Shown here piece after piece: positions 25,524 to 34,240 of a stretch of 52,214 nucleotides of DNA. Made by a program: the position numbers and the translations under genes. Source of the stretch: Muricoccus nepalensis (GTDB lineage: Bacteria > Pseudomonadota > Alphaproteobacteria > Acetobacterales > Acetobacteraceae); the NCBI RefSeq assembly GCF_006438825.1, contig NZ_RCZP01000037.1, forward strand, positions 1 to 52,214, in the 5' to 3' direction. Each line of letters begins with the position of its first letter. Position 1 is the stretch's first letter. The notes under the pieces were generated by a model. The model had not been told where the DNA came from and made no database searches. It saw only the letters and a list, made by a program, of their open reading frames with translations.

Positions 25524-27221
25524 ATGGCGCTAGGCAACGGCCGCCGCGGGCACCGCGAATCCGCCAACGCCTGGCCGGGCTACGTCGACGCGCTGGCCAC
25601 GCTGCTCATCATCATCATCTTCGTCCTCCTCGTCTTCGTCCTCGCCCAGGGCTTCCTCTCCGTCGCCCTCTCGTCGCGCGACCGCGCGCTCGACCGGCTG
25701 AACCGGCAGGTGACGGAACTCGCCGAGCTCCTCTCGCTCGAGCGCGCGGGGAACGAGGAGCTGCGCGCCGGCCTCGGCCGCACGCGCGAGGAAGCCCGCG
25801 CCGCCGCCGCCGACCGCGACGCCGCCCGCCGCGACCTCCAGGGCCTGCGCGCCGAGGCCGCCCGCGCGGCCACCGCCCGCGACGCGCTGCGCGAGGAGCG
25901 CGACCGCCTCGCCGCCCGCCTCTCCGACGCCGACCTCGCCGCCCGCGGCAACGCGCAGCGCCTCGCAGGCCTCGAGACCCGCCTCGCCGAGGCGCTGGGC
26001 GGCCTCGACGCCGCCGGCAGCGACGCGGCCCGCACCGTCCGCGGCCTGACCGAGACCCGCCGCGCGCTCGCCGGCGAGGAGACCGCGCGCCAGGCCGCCG
26101 AGCGGGGCCTCGCCGAGACCCGCACCGCCCTCGAGGCCGCCCGGCGCGAGCTCGCGGCGCTGCGCGAGCAGGCGGCAAGCCTCGACCGCCAGGTCGCGGC
26201 CGACCGCGGCACCATCGAGGCCCGCCTCTCCGACATCACGCGGCTGAACGAGCAGGTCCGCGCCCTCGCCGCCCTCCGCGACCAGGCCGAGCAGCAGGCG
26301 CGGGACGCCCTCGCCCGCGCCGAGGCGCTGGACCGCCGCCGGGAGGGCGCCGAGGCCGGCGCCGCCGAGGCCAACCGCGCCCGCCAGGCCGCCGAGGCCA
26401 CCGCGCTCCAGGCCAACCGCGCCCGCGAGGCCGCCGAGGCCGCGACGGTCGAGGCCAACCGCGCCCGCGGCGCCGCCGAGGCCCTCGCCGCCGAAGCCAC
26501 CCGCGCCGCCCGCGCCGAGGCCGAGGCGCGCCGCGCGGCCGAGGCCCAGGTCGAAGCCGGCACCGGCGCCTACGCGCGCCTGTCGGACAGCGCCCGCGCC
26601 CAGGCCGCCCTCCTCACCCAGCAGCTCGACGCGCTGCGCGCGGAACTGCGCCGCGTCGCCGCCGCCCTCGACGCGCGCGAGGCGACGGACCGCGAGAAGG
26701 ACACGCAGATCGCGGCCCTCGGCACGCGGCTGAACGCGGCGCTCGCCGCCCGGGTCGAGGAGCTCCAGCGCTACCGCTCGGACTTCTTCGGGCGGCTGCG
26801 CGAGGTGCTGGGCGACCGGCCGGAGCTCCGCATCGCCGGCGACCGCTTCGTCTTCCAGTCCGAGGTCCTCTTCCCCGCCGGCAGCGCCGACCTGTCGGAC
26901 GCCGGGCGCGAGGAGATCGCGAAGGTCACCTCCCTCCTCCTCGACATCGCCCGCCGCATCCCCGAGGGCACGAACTGGGTGCTGCGCGTGGACGGCCACG
27001 CCGACAGCACGCCGATCCGCGGCAACCCGCGCTTCGCGAGCAACTGGGAGCTCTCCTCCGCCCGCGCGATCGCGGTGGCGCAGCTCATGATCCAGAACGG
27101 CCTGCCGCCCAACCGCGTCGCCGCGACGGCCTTCGGCGAGTTCCAGCCGATCGACACCGCCGACACCCCCGCCGCCCGCGCCCGCAACCGCCGGATCGAG
27201 CTGCGCCTGACGGACCGCTGA
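25524..27221 (+). CDS. MotB-like OmpA-family protein with a very long coiled coil
   Basis: 565 aa. One N-terminal membrane helix (about 23-45) is preceded by PGYVDALATLL, with Asp22 in the proton-binding place of MotB/ZorB-type proteins. Residues about 50-430 form an Ala/Arg/Glu coiled coil; residues 283-338 repeat exactly every 14 residues (ANRARxAAEAxxxx). The C-terminal OmpA domain (about 445-565) has FVFQSEVLFPAGSADLS, LRVDGHADSTPIRGNP and NWELSSARAIAVAQLM, the peptidoglycan-binding pattern. Together with the preceding gene it resembles a stator unit. MotB is usually about 300 aa, so this spacer is unusually long. Confidence 0.88.
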   Translation: MALGNGRRGHRESANAWPGYVDALATLLIIIIFVLLVFVLAQGFLSVALSSRDRALDRLNRQVTELAELLSLERAGNEELRAGLGRTREEARAAAADRDAARRDLQGLRAEAARAATARDALREERDRLAARLSDADLAARGNAQRLAGLETRLAEALGGLDAAGSDAARTVRGLTETRRALAGEETARQAAERGLAETRTALEAARRELAALREQAASLDRQVAADRGTIEARLSDITRLNEQVRALAALRDQAEQQARDALARAEALDRRREGAEAGAAEANRARQAAEATALQANRAREAAEAATVEANRARGAAEALAAEATRAARAEAEARRAAEAQVEAGTGAYARLSDSARAQAALLTQQLDALRAELRRVAAALDAREATDREKDTQIAALGTRLNAALAARVEELQRYRSDFFGRLREVLGDRPELRIAGDRFVFQSEVLFPAGSADLSDAGREEIAKVTSLLLDIARRIPEGTNWVLRVDGHADSTPIRGNPRFASNWELSSARAIAVAQLMIQNGLPPNRVAATAFGEFQPIDTADTPAARARNRRIELRLTDR

Positions 27222-27407
27222 GCGCGGCGCGGCCCGCCGATCGTCTTAACCCTCGAACAACATGCGCGCCCCTATCCTGGCTCTCGGCGAGCCCGCCGGC
27301 GGCGACGTGCCGGAGCCCGCTCCCGCGCCGCGCCGGGGGAGCGCGCGGCCGCCCTGCCCGTCGTTCGCGCGCCGGGAGGTCGCGGGACCGGCAGCGGGGG
27401 ATGGATC

Positions 27408-29141
27408 ATGGGCGCGTTCTTCTGGGTCGATGACCGCAAGGCGGACCGGCTGGCCGATCCGGTCGGCACCATGAAGCGCTACTTCGCCGAGGCCGGCTTC
27501 CCGCGCGGCATCGAGGCGGCCACGAGCGGCGGGCTCTTCGTCTACTACCAGAAGATCGGCACGGACATCAGCAGCTTCCTGGACCTGGGCGGGGGCGACT
27601 TCGCCGCGGCGCTCGGGACGCTGATCTACCAGGGCGCGGTCGGCGCGCCCGCCGTCCGGTCGCTCCTCGAGCGAAGCCGCTCCACGAGCCTCGACCACGA
27701 GCTCCGCGCCTGCATGGGGCACTTCACCCTGATCACGAACCAGGGCGGGCAGCTCTGCATCCGGCGCGACCAGAACTCCTCCCACGAGGTCTACCACGAC
27801 GCGGACGTCGCGGCGGTCAGCTCCTCCTTCCTCGCCATCGCGCGCTCGCTGAAGCGGCCGGCGGTCAGCGGGCACGAGGTCCTGGAATACGTCTTCAACG
27901 GCGTCACCTTCGGGACGGGAACGCCCGTCCGCGGCGTCCGCCGCCTGGACCTCGGCGAGACGCTGAGGCTCCCCGGGGCGACGGTGGAGAAGGCCGTGCA
28001 GGCCCTCTGCCCGCCGCCGATCCAGGGCAGCGCGGCCGACGTCGCGGAAGGCGTCTTCGCCGCCCTGGTCGAGCGCACGCGAACCGTCGCCGGCGTCTTC
28101 GGGACGAACGTCAACCAGGCCCTCTCCGGCGGCTACGACACCCGGCTCCTGCTCGCGCTGTTCCGGCACGTGGGGGTGGTGCCCCGGCTCTTCGTCTACG
28201 GCGGCAAGGACAGCACCGACGTCCGGATCGCGACGGCGATCGCGAAGGGCGAGGGCATTCCCCTCGAGCACCTCGACAAGTCGCTGCCGGACCTCGCCGA
28301 CAAGGACCAGCTCGCGGAGGTCGTGAAGCGGAACTTCATCCTCTACGACGGGTTCAACCACCTCGGCCTGTTCGAGCACAACGCCGAGCACGAGATGCGC
28401 CTCGACCGGCACCGGAACGGCTCGTTGAACCTCCACGGCGGCGGCGGCGAGATCTTCCGGAACTTCTTCGGCCTTCCGGACCGCCGGGTATCGCCCGCCC
28501 AGGTGGTCTCGGCCTTCTTCAGCCAGTTCGACCCCTCGGTGTGCCGGGAGCCGCGGGACGTGCAGCGGTACCGGGAGGCCATGGAGGGAAAGATTGCGGA
28601 CCTGCTGGGCACCAAGGAGCGGTTCCTCTCCCGCTACCAGGTGGAAGCCCTCTACCCCCACTTCCGCTGCCGGTCCTGGTTCGGGCGGGAGAACAGCATC
28701 AACGGGCGCTACGGCTACTCGCTCCTGCCCTTCTACGAGAGCCTGACGACGGACCTCGCGCTGCGCATCCCCGTCCGCCACAAGGACTTCGGCAACTTCC
28801 AGGGCCGGCTCATCCGCATGGCCGACGCGCGGCTGGCGGGCTATCCCTCGCAGTACGGGCACAGCTTCGAGGCGGACGCGCCGCTCCGGTACCGCGCGGC
28901 CAACCTGATCGGCCGCGCGAGGCCGGCCTTCGTCCGCCGGCGGATGTACCAGCTCAAGCGGAGCCTCCGCGCCCGCCCGCGGGGCGCCCGGCCGCCGGTG
29001 GCCGGCATGAGCACCCTCCTTCTCGCCGACTACCCCTACATGTCCCGCTACTTCCGGCTGGACCGGGTCGACGACCCCGTGCAGCACAACCGCATCGCCA
29101 CGCTCGAGTACCTGTTCGGCCAGCTCGCGGCGGTGCCCTAG
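27408..29141 (+). CDS. Asparagine-synthetase-like protein without glutaminase Cys
   Basis: 577 aa. The N-terminal part resembles a degenerate class II amidotransferase domain (ACMGHFTLITNQGGQLCIRR; DADVAAVSSSFLAIARSL). The essential Cys2 is absent: the protein starts MGAFFWVDD. The ATP-pyrophosphatase loop is ALSGGYDTRLLLAL (residues 238-251), with Asp-Thr-Arg in place of the usual Asp-Ser-Ser. Further motifs of the AsnB core are LHGGGGEIFRNFF and FYESLTTDLALRIP. Such proteins may amidate with ammonia or form amide bonds (beta-lactam synthetase, lasso cyclase, cell-surface modification). The gene stands alone, with a 186-nt leader and no biosynthetic neighbours. Confidence 0.82.
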   Translation: MGAFFWVDDRKADRLADPVGTMKRYFAEAGFPRGIEAATSGGLFVYYQKIGTDISSFLDLGGGDFAAALGTLIYQGAVGAPAVRSLLERSRSTSLDHELRACMGHFTLITNQGGQLCIRRDQNSSHEVYHDADVAAVSSSFLAIARSLKRPAVSGHEVLEYVFNGVTFGTGTPVRGVRRLDLGETLRLPGATVEKAVQALCPPPIQGSAADVAEGVFAALVERTRTVAGVFGTNVNQALSGGYDTRLLLALFRHVGVVPRLFVYGGKDSTDVRIATAIAKGEGIPLEHLDKSLPDLADKDQLAEVVKRNFILYDGFNHLGLFEHNAEHEMRLDRHRNGSLNLHGGGGEIFRNFFGLPDRRVSPAQVVSAFFSQFDPSVCREPRDVQRYREAMEGKIADLLGTKERFLSRYQVEALYPHFRCRSWFGRENSINGRYGYSLLPFYESLTTDLALRIPVRHKDFGNFQGRLIRMADARLAGYPSQYGHSFEADAPLRYRAANLIGRARPAFVRRRMYQLKRSLRARPRGARPPVAGMSTLLLADYPYMSRYFRLDRVDDPVQHNRIATLEYLFGQLAAVP

Positions 29142-29219
29142 CGCGGCCCGTCGCCGGGCCACGCCCCAATCGGCCGCCTTCGGCGCGTCCCGGCCGATCG
29201 GCACCCCGCGCCGGCAAAC

Positions 29220-29236
29220 GCCGGGCCGAGCCCGGC
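29220..29236. terminator. Hairpin between convergent genes
   Basis: gccgggc (29220-29226) pairs with gcccggc (29230-29236) around a 3-nt loop in the gap between the synthetase-like gene and the binding-protein gene. A second 6-bp stem lies at 29145-29160. No U-tract is present. Confidence 0.35.
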
Positions 29237-29281
29237 CGGACCGACCGCTGTGGGCGAGCCGTCCCGATCGCCCCGCCCCGG

Positions 29282-30013
29282 TCAGGCCGCCGGCGCGACG
29301 GTCGCCTCCCCCTGGCCGCTGCGGGCGAGCGCCGCCGCCACGAAGCCGTCCGCCTTCATCGCCTCGACGAAGCCGTGCAGCGCGGCCGCGCCCGCGGGAT
29401 TGCCCCGCCGCAGCGCCATGGCCTGGCGGATCTCGAGGAAGCGGTCCGGCAGCACGCGGAGGTCGTCCCGCCCCGCCGCCGCCGCGGCCAGGGGCTGTCG
29501 GATGCCGGCCGCCACCTCCGCCCCGCCCGCGAGGAAGAGCGCGATCGCCTCGGCCGAGCTCGGGGCATGGACGAGGCGCGCCGCGCGCAGGCTGCGGCCG
29601 AGATGCAGGTCGTAGGCGCTGTTCTTCCCCGCCGCGATCCGCACGCCCTCCCGGTCCACCTCCGCCGCCGCGCGGAAGTCGCTCGACGCGGGGACGAGGT
29701 AGGTGCCCTCGATGACGACATAGGGCGCGGTGAAGTCGAGCTCGGCCGCGCGCGCCGGGTCGATGGCCAGGAAGCCGACGTCGCAGGCCCCGTCGCGGAG
29801 CGCGGCGAAGGCGGCCCCGGCCGTGTCGAAGGGCTCCAGCGCCGCCTCCACCCCGAGCCCCGCCGCGAGCGCCCGCGCGAGCTCCACCGACACGCCGCCG
29901 AGCGCCCCGTCCGCCGCGCGCTGCGCCAGCACGGGGTTGCCGAGGTTGATGGCCGCCCGCAGCCGCCCGGTGGGCGCCAGCACCGGGCGGAGTTCCGGGG
30001 TCACGTTGCTCAT
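29282..30013 (-). CDS. Amino-acid-type solute-binding protein (SBP family 3), no signal peptide
   Basis: 243 aa. The fold is typical: GRLRAAINLGNPVLAQ at the start, then GVSVELARALAAGLGVEAAL, FAALRDGACDVGFLAIDPAR, ELDFTAPYVVIEGTYLV and GKNSAYDLHLGRSL. The ATG at 30013 has AGGA upstream and begins directly with the domain, so no Sec or lipoprotein signal is visible. An upstream frame to 30175 does not encode a signal-like leader. It may act in the cytoplasm, or use a start I cannot see. It is divergent from the aconitase gene. The ligand is unknown. Confidence 0.8.
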   Translation of the reverse strand: MSNVTPELRPVLAPTGRLRAAINLGNPVLAQRAADGALGGVSVELARALAAGLGVEAALEPFDTAGAAFAALRDGACDVGFLAIDPARAAELDFTAPYVVIEGTYLVPASSDFRAAAEVDREGVRIAAGKNSAYDLHLGRSLRAARLVHAPSSAEAIALFLAGGAEVAAGIRQPLAAAAAGRDDLRVLPDRFLEIRQAMALRRGNPAGAAALHGFVEAMKADGFVAAALARSGQGEATVAPAA

Positions 30014-30222
30014 CCTGCCGTCCTGCCTCCTGCGCCCGGCCTTCGTCGGCGCGGGGCCGGAAGCCAGTGCACCAGACTCCCCGCCCGCACAATTCCGGCC
30101 CCGCCCCGCGGCAACCCGCCCCAGGAACAGCCCGACAGCGCACCTGCCGCCCCGGTTGCTGTTTTCTATCGCCATAGACTACACGCCCCCGGGCGGGGCC
30201 GGGACCCCGCGGGAGTGAGACG

Positions 30223-32859
30223 ATGCCCGAGCGGACCATCGACGGCGCCTTCGGCCGCCGGCGCGTCACCGACCTTCACGCCGCGGCCGGGAGCGACCTG
30301 CCCCGGCTCCCCTGGGTCCACCGCGTGCTGCTGGAGAACGTCCTCCGCCAGGACGACCCCGCCGTGCGCGAGGCCGGGCGCGCCGCGATCCTCGGCTGGC
30401 TGGCGACGGGCACGAGCGAGGCGGAGATCCCCTTCTCGCCCGCCCGCATCCTCATGCACGACACCACCTGCGGCCCGGCGCTCGTCGACATCGCGGCCAT
30501 GCGCGACGCCCTCGCGGAGGCCGGCGGCGACCCGCGGCGCCTCAACCCCGCCGTCCCCGTCGCGACCTCGACCGACCACTCCCTCGCGGTCGACGTCGCG
30601 GGCACCCCCGGCGCGCTCGGCGCCAACATGGCGCGCGAGATGGAGCGCAACGCCGAGCGCTACCGCTTCATGAAATGGGCCGCCAACACCGTCGACGGCT
30701 TCCGCGTCTTCCCGCCCGGCACGGGCATCATGCACACGATCAACCTCGAGCGCCTGGCCACCGTCGTGACCACGGAGGTGCGGGACGGCGTGGCCTGGGC
30801 GGTGCCGGACACGCTGGTGGGCACGGACAGCCACACGCCGATGGTCAACGGCATCGGCGTGCTCGGCTGGGGGGTCGGCGGCATCGAGGCGGAGGGCGTC
30901 ATGTTCGGCGTGCCCGTCTCGCTCCGCGTGCCGGAGGTCCTCGGCGTGCGGCTGGCCGGCGCCCTGCCGGAGGGCACCTTCGCCACCGACCTCGCGCTCG
31001 CGGTCACCGAGCGCCTCCGCCAGGCCGGCGTCTCCGGCGAGTTCGTGGAGTTCTTCGGCCCCGGCATCGGCCACCTCACGGCCGGGCAGCGCGCCGTCGT
31101 CGCCAACATGGCGCCCGAGTACGGCGCCAGCACGGGCATGTTCCCGATCGACGCCCGCACCCTCGACTACCTCCGCCAGACCGGCCGCGCCGAGGCCGGC
31201 ATCGCCCTCGTCGAGGCCTATGCCCGCGCCCAGGGCCTCTGGCACGACCCCGCGAACGCACCGCGCTACACGCGGGTGATCGAGCTGGACCTCGCCGCCC
31301 TCCGCCCGTCGCTGGCCGGGCCGCGCCGCCCGCAGGACCGGCTGGACACTGCGGCCGTGCCGGCCGCCCTCGCCACCCCGGCGCCCGGCGACGGCCCCCC
31401 GCCCGGCGCCAGCGGCATCCCCGCCGACGCCGTGGCCATCGCCGCCATCACCTCCTGCACCAACACCTCCGACTTCCCCCTCCTTGTGGCCGCCGGCCTC
31501 GTCGCCCGCCGCGCCCGCGCCCTCGGCCTCGCCGTGCCCGCCTGGGTGAAGACCTCCCTCACCCCCGGCTCGCCCTCGGCCGAGCGGCGCCTCCGCCGCG
31601 CCGGGCTGCTGGAGGACCTGGAGGCGATGGGCTTCGGCGTCGCCGGCTACGGCTGCGCCACCTGCATCGGCAATTCCGGCCCCCTCCTGCCCGCGGTGGC
31701 GGAGGCGATGGAGCGGGAGGGGCTGCGGCCCGTCGCGGTGCTCTCGGGCAACCGCAACTTCCCGGGCCGCGTGCACGCCGCCATCGAATCCGCGCTGCTC
31801 GCCTCGCCGCCCCTCGTCGTCGCCTACGCCGTCGCGGGCCGCGCCGGGATCGACGTCGCGCGGGACCCGCTGGCCACCGGCGCCGACGGCCGGCTGGTGC
31901 ACCTCCGCGACCTCTGGCCCCGCGCCGCCGAGATCGATGCCGTCGCGTCGGGCGCGCTCGACCCCGCGGACATCGCCGCCGCCGGCGCCGAGGCCGACGC
32001 CTCCGCCGCCTGGGCCGAACTCGACGCGCCCGCCACCCCGCGCTTCCCCTGGGACCCCGCCTCCACCTACCTCCGCCGCCCGCCCTTCGTGACCTTCGGC
32101 CCCGCCGGGACGCCGGCCGGCACGCTCGACGCCCATCCCCTGATGGTGCTCGGCGACGACATCACCACCGACCACATCTCCCCCGCCGGCGCGATCGCGC
32201 CCGCCAGCGACGCGGCCGCCTGGCTGGTCGAGCGCGGCGAGGACGCCAGCGACCTCAACGTCTACGCCGCCCGCCGCGGCAACTGGGAGGTGATGCTGCG
32301 CGGCCTCTTCGTGAACCGCAGCGTGGTGAACCACCTCCGGCCGGGCCTGAAGGCCGGCCTCACCGTCTTCGCGCCGACCGGCGAGGTCCTGCCGGCCTGG
32401 CAGGCCGCCGCGCGCTACGCCGAGGCGGGGCTGCCCGTCGTCCTCCTTGCCGGGGAGCGCTACGGCACCGGCTCCTCGCGCGACTGGGCGGCCAAGGGCG
32501 CCCAGCTCCTCGGCGCCCGCGCCGTGCTGGCGAACTCCTTCGAGCGCATCCACCGCTCCAACCTCGTCGGCATGGGCGTGCTGCCGCTCCGCCTGCCGGA
32601 GGGATGGCGGCCGAAGGCGCTCGGCCTCCGCCCCGGCGACCGCCTCGCGATCGAGTGGAACCCCGCCGCCCTGGCCCCCCGGAGCGCGGTCGGCGTGACC
32701 CTGCACCGCGCGGCGACCGGCGAGCGGCTGTCCGGCACCGCCATCGCCCTGCTCGACACGGCGCGGGAGGTCGCGCTCATCCAGGCCGGCGGCATCATCC
32801 CGATGATCCTCCGCCGCGCCCTCGCGGCCGGCCGCGCTCCGGAGGCCGCCGCCGGCTGA
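30223..32859 (+). CDS. acnA: Aconitate hydratase family protein (AcnA/AcnD-like)
   Basis: 878 aa, the length of an AcnA-type aconitase. The iron-sulphur ligands are in ITSCTNTSDF and GYGCATCIGNSGP. Other core motifs are LVGTDSHTPMVNGIGVLGWG, VLSGNRNFPGR, LMVLGDDITTDHISPAGAI and GERYGTGSSRDWAAKGA. It interconverts citrate and isocitrate, or dehydrates a related tricarboxylate. Coupling to a GntR regulator gene (8 nt) rather than to core TCA genes suggests an accessory substrate, for example methylcitrate or another tricarboxylate. It could still be the only aconitase; the name is therefore tentative. Confidence 0.88.
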   Translation: MPERTIDGAFGRRRVTDLHAAAGSDLPRLPWVHRVLLENVLRQDDPAVREAGRAAILGWLATGTSEAEIPFSPARILMHDTTCGPALVDIAAMRDALAEAGGDPRRLNPAVPVATSTDHSLAVDVAGTPGALGANMAREMERNAERYRFMKWAANTVDGFRVFPPGTGIMHTINLERLATVVTTEVRDGVAWAVPDTLVGTDSHTPMVNGIGVLGWGVGGIEAEGVMFGVPVSLRVPEVLGVRLAGALPEGTFATDLALAVTERLRQAGVSGEFVEFFGPGIGHLTAGQRAVVANMAPEYGASTGMFPIDARTLDYLRQTGRAEAGIALVEAYARAQGLWHDPANAPRYTRVIELDLAALRPSLAGPRRPQDRLDTAAVPAALATPAPGDGPPPGASGIPADAVAIAAITSCTNTSDFPLLVAAGLVARRARALGLAVPAWVKTSLTPGSPSAERRLRRAGLLEDLEAMGFGVAGYGCATCIGNSGPLLPAVAEAMEREGLRPVAVLSGNRNFPGRVHAAIESALLASPPLVVAYAVAGRAGIDVARDPLATGADGRLVHLRDLWPRAAEIDAVASGALDPADIAAAGAEADASAAWAELDAPATPRFPWDPASTYLRRPPFVTFGPAGTPAGTLDAHPLMVLGDDITTDHISPAGAIAPASDAAAWLVERGEDASDLNVYAARRGNWEVMLRGLFVNRSVVNHLRPGLKAGLTVFAPTGEVLPAWQAAARYAEAGLPVVLLAGERYGTGSSRDWAAKGAQLLGARAVLANSFERIHRSNLVGMGVLPLRLPEGWRPKALGLRPGDRLAIEWNPAALAPRSAVGVTLHRAATGERLSGTAIALLDTAREVALIQAGGIIPMILRRALAAGRAPEAAAG

Positions 32860-32867
32860 GGCCCGCC

Positions 32868-33830
32868 ATGCCCCGCCCGCCCGCCGCCCTCCTGCACCGC
32901 GCCCTCGCCCGCGCCATCGTCGAGCGGCTGCGCGCCGAACCCGACGCGGCGGCGGAGGCGCTGAGCGAGAACGGCCTCGCCCGGCGCCTCGGCACCTCCC
33001 GCTCCCCGGTCCGCGGCGCCCTGCGGCTCCTGCTGGAGGCCGGCGTCCTCGCCCGGCGGGAGGACGGGCGCCTCGCGCTGCGCCGCCTCCCGCCCGCCGG
33101 CGAGAACCTGCCCGGCGATCCCCTACCCGGGGAGAACCCGGCCACCCCCGCCCCCGCCGCGGCCGAGCGCCTCTACTGGCGCCTCGCCGCCGACCGCCTG
33201 GCCGGCGCCCTGCCGGACGTGGTGGGGGAGGCCGACCTCGCGCGCCGCTACGGCGCCTCCCGCGGGCCGGTCCACCGCGCGCTGCTGCAGGCCGCGGGGG
33301 AGGGCTGGGTCGAGCGCGCGCCCTCGGGCACCTGGCGCTTCCTCTCCCTCATCGACGGCGCCGCGAGCTACGACGAATCCTACCGCTTCCGCCGCGCCAT
33401 CGAGCCCGCCGCCCTGCGGGACCCCGCCTTCCGCCTCCCCGCGCCCACCCTCGAGCGGCTGCGGCGGGAGCAGCGGGACCTGCTCGGCCGCGCCGGGGAG
33501 GCCGGCCCGCGCGAGGTCTTCGAGCTGAACTCGGGCTTCCACCTCGCCCTCGTCCAGGCCTCCAACAACCGCTTCCTCGCCGACGCCGCGCTCCGCCTCA
33601 CGCGGCTCCGGCGGGTCGTCGGCTACGTCATCGCGCTCGACCAGGGCCGGCTGGCCGCGCAGTCCGCCGAGCACCTGGCCATCCTCGACCGGCTGGAGGC
33701 GGGCGACCGCGAGAGCGCCGCCCGGCTGCTCCTGCGCCACCTCGACGCCGGGCGCGCCTCCAAGGCGCGCCTCCTCGCCGACGCGCGGCTGAAGCTCGAC
33801 GGCCTGGCCGCCGCGCCGGGCGACGGATGA
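32868..33830 (+). CDS. GntR/FadR-family regulator with two winged helices
   Basis: 320 aa. Two winged-helix segments follow each other: residues about 5-65 (EALSENGLARRLGTSRSPV, GALRLLLEAGVLARRE) and about 95-160 (DVVGEADLARRYGASRGPV, HRALLQAAGEGWVERA). Then comes an FCD-type ligand domain (YRFRRAIEPAALRD, FELNSGFHLALVQASNNRFL, AEHLAILDRLEAGDRESAA). Ordinary FadR regulators have one such helix. The gene starts 8 nt after the aconitase stop and probably controls that operon in response to a carboxylic acid. The operator is not evident. Confidence 0.88.
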   Translation: MPRPPAALLHRALARAIVERLRAEPDAAAEALSENGLARRLGTSRSPVRGALRLLLEAGVLARREDGRLALRRLPPAGENLPGDPLPGENPATPAPAAAERLYWRLAADRLAGALPDVVGEADLARRYGASRGPVHRALLQAAGEGWVERAPSGTWRFLSLIDGAASYDESYRFRRAIEPAALRDPAFRLPAPTLERLRREQRDLLGRAGEAGPREVFELNSGFHLALVQASNNRFLADAALRLTRLRRVVGYVIALDQGRLAAQSAEHLAILDRLEAGDRESAARLLLRHLDAGRASKARLLADARLKLDGLAAAPGDG

Positions 33831-33846
33831 GGGCGCGAAGCCCGGC

Positions 33847-34179
33847 TCAGATCAGCACGGCCTCGAAGGGCGGCAGCAGGTCCGGCGCCTCGAACTCCAG
33901 CACCCAGAGGTCGGGGTCCCGCTTCACCTGGCGCGCAACATAGGCGTCGGCCGCGGCGTCGTCGACCGGCGTGGCCCCGCTGCCCCGCATCCAGGCCGGC
34001 CGCCCCTCGGCGTCCCGCGTCTGCGAGAGCACCACGAGCCCCTCCCGCCCGCGCAGCACGCAGAGGATGCCCCCGCTGTCCGGGTCCCCCTTGCGCAGCA
34101 CCGCCCCGGGCCGCCCCGCCAGGTCCCCCATCCGGATCGCCATGGAGGCCCAGAGCCCCGCCTTGATCCGCGCTTCCAT
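33847..34179 (-). CDS. DUF1491 family protein
   Basis: 110 aa. It starts MEARIKAGLWASMAIRMGDL, the DUF1491 N-terminus, then PGAVLRKGDPDSGGILCVLR, WMRGSGATPVDDAAADAYVA and RDPDLWVLEFEA. The family is confined largely to Alphaproteobacteria and has no assigned function. GGAGGAG stands 8 nt before the ATG at 34179, which decides the start; longer upstream residues are low-complexity. It is convergent with the GntR gene, with 16 nt between stops. Confidence 0.88.
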   Translation of the reverse strand: MEARIKAGLWASMAIRMGDLAGRPGAVLRKGDPDSGGILCVLRGREGLVVLSQTRDAEGRPAWMRGSGATPVDDAAADAYVARQVKRDPDLWVLEFEAPDLLPPFEAVLI

Positions 34180-34240
34180 CCCGCCGTCTCCTCCGCCGCC
34201 CCCGCTCCTGCCCCGCGGCGTCCCCTGCCGCAAGCCCGCC

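Noticed and set aside
23531-27221. Zorya defence system
   Set aside because: MotA/MotB-like proteins are present, but no ZorC, ZorD or ZorE partner and no defence neighbours are found; the OmpA-like and kinase genes are not Zorya parts.
27262-27474. Small plus-strand frame before the synthetase-like gene
   Set aside because: It overlaps the well-supported gene start at 27408, has no ribosome site and reads as low-complexity.
27408-29141. Lasso-peptide or beta-lactam gene cluster around the synthetase-like gene
   Set aside because: No precursor peptide, protease or tailoring gene is adjacent; neighbours are the stator-like genes and a binding-protein gene.
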